In this document: piece by piece, positions 63,462-64,000 of the stretch
Position numbering within the stretch: the stretch's first letter is position 1
How the letters are laid out: every line of letters starts with the position of its first letter
NCBI GenBank assembly: GCA_020248665.1
Contig: JADCHE010000043.1
Location: 24,116-88,115 of the forward strand
DNA: 64,000 nt
Source: Burkholderiales bacterium
GTDB lineage: Bacteria; Pseudomonadota; Gammaproteobacteria; Burkholderiales; Burkholderiaceae_E
Direction: 5' to 3'
Notes under the pieces: generated by a model
Databases searched by the model: none
What the model was told of the DNA's origin: nothing
Seen by the model: only the letters and a program-made list of their open reading frames with translations
Position numbers and translations under genes: made by a program

Positions 63462-64000
63462 ATGCTCCGAGTCGTCTGGTTCAAGCGCGACCTGCGCGTC
63501 GTCGACCACGCCCCGCTGTCGCACGCCGCCGCGAGCGGCGACCCCGTGCTGCCGCTGTGGATCGCCGAGCCCGCGCTGCTGCGCGAGCCCGACGCGTCGG
63601 CACGCCACCTCGGCTTCGCGCGCGAGTGCCTCGCCTCGCTCGAGGCGGCGCTCGCCGCGCTCGGCACGCCGCTGTGGACCGCGCGCGGCGACGCGGTCGC
63701 GGTGTTCGCCACTCTCCAGCGCCGCTTCGGCGAGTTCGAGCTGCTGTCGCACGAGGAGACCGGCAACGCGGCGAGCTTCGCGCGCGACCGCGCGGTGGGC
63801 CGATGGATGCGCGCGAACGGGCTGCGCTGGCGCGAGTGGCCGTCGAACGGCGTGGTGCGCCGGCTCGACGATCGCGACCGCTGGAGCGCGATCTGGATGG
63901 CGCGGATGCAGGCCGAGCCGCTGCCCGCGCCGGCCGCGCTGGCGCCCGCCCCCGGCGGCTCGAGCGCCGAGGTCGCGCACGCCGCCGCGAGGTCGCGGCG
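63462..64000 (+). CDS. deoxyribodipyrimidine photolyase / cryptochrome family (3' part outside window)
   Basis: The first 179 codons of a photolyase-type protein: MLRVVWFKRDLRVVDHAPL opens the N-terminal antenna-chromophore domain, followed by VLPLWIAEPALLREPDASARH and later ELLSHEETGNAASFARDRAV and WMRANGLRWREW, all usual in proteobacterial FAD-binding photolyase/cryptochrome proteins. The FAD domain would lie beyond the window, so DNA-repair activity cannot be checked. It is divergent from the DAHP synthase gene. Confidence 0.9.
   Translation, partial: MLRVVWFKRDLRVVDHAPLSHAAASGDPVLPLWIAEPALLREPDASARHLGFARECLASLEAALAALGTPLWTARGDAVAVFATLQRRFGEFELLSHEETGNAASFARDRAVGRWMRANGLRWREWPSNGVVRRLDDRDRWSAIWMARMQAEPLPAPAALAPAPGGSSAEVAHAAARSR

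Overview
The window is about 64 kb of very GC-rich, densely coded chromosome from a betaproteobacterium, most probably of the order Burkholderiales. The evidence is the gene order ispB / rplU-rpmA-obgE-proB, the repeated Bug/TctC-type solute receptors without transporter partners, CaiB/crotonase/acyl-CoA gene sets, and the extreme third-position GC bias. That bias also opens long meaningless frames opposite nearly every real gene. No phage, plasmid, CRISPR or complete insertion sequence is visible. The species cannot be named from the sequence alone.

Layout. 0-3.3 kb: a molybdenum hydroxylase large subunit (cut by the window edge) behind an AraC regulator. 3.6-11.6 kb: a two-component system divergent from a czcCBA-type heavy-metal efflux operon. 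11.6-14.1 kb: cytochrome c, LysE exporter and glutathione reductase, all leftward. 14.3-17.8 kb: a translationally coupled rightward operon of an exported amidohydrolase, a His/Met/Trp-containing YtkA-like protein, a MauG-like di-haem enzyme and a thioredoxin chaperone. This is the most interesting system here. 17.8-27.9 kb: PQ-loop protein, cupin, ArfB, EcsC, a beta-ketothiolase, a wrecked PLP-enzyme gene, GST, esterase, Bug receptor, alcohol dehydrogenase, histidine kinase and GIY-YIG protein.

27.9-32.2 kb: an unknown protein, EttA and a SulP transporter. 32.3-36.9 kb: cupin and enoyl-CoA hydratase, three broken genes side by side (Bug receptor, aldo/keto reductase, SDR), a beta-hydroxyacid dehydrogenase and MltB. 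37-45.6 kb: a 45-residue exported peptide, a response regulator, proB-obgE-rpmA-rplU divergent from ispB, and two membrane glycosyltransferases. L21 carries an extra helix-hairpin-helix domain. 45.9-48.8 kb: tRNA-Pro(CGG), an ATC-hydrolase-family protein, a Rieske oxygenase and an SbtA-type bicarbonate transporter.

48.8-53.9 kb: a leftward set of PhoX, crotonase, Bug receptor and CaiB CoA-transferase, closed by a strong terminator. 54-55.6 kb: an envelope protein and a divergent FolE. 55.9-60.2 kb: a catabolic island with visibly softer codon bias (TetR regulator, crotonase, acyl-CoA ligase, Liv-type binding protein). 60.2-61.15 kb: gene debris, including a transposase tail. 61.15-64 kb: another Bug receptor, DAHP synthase, and a photolyase cut by the window end.

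Overall the window mixes core genes (translation, proline, quinone and aromatic biosynthesis) with accessory catabolic and metal-handling blocks. Erosion by small deletions can be seen at three places (21.1, 33.5-34.6 and 60.6 kb).
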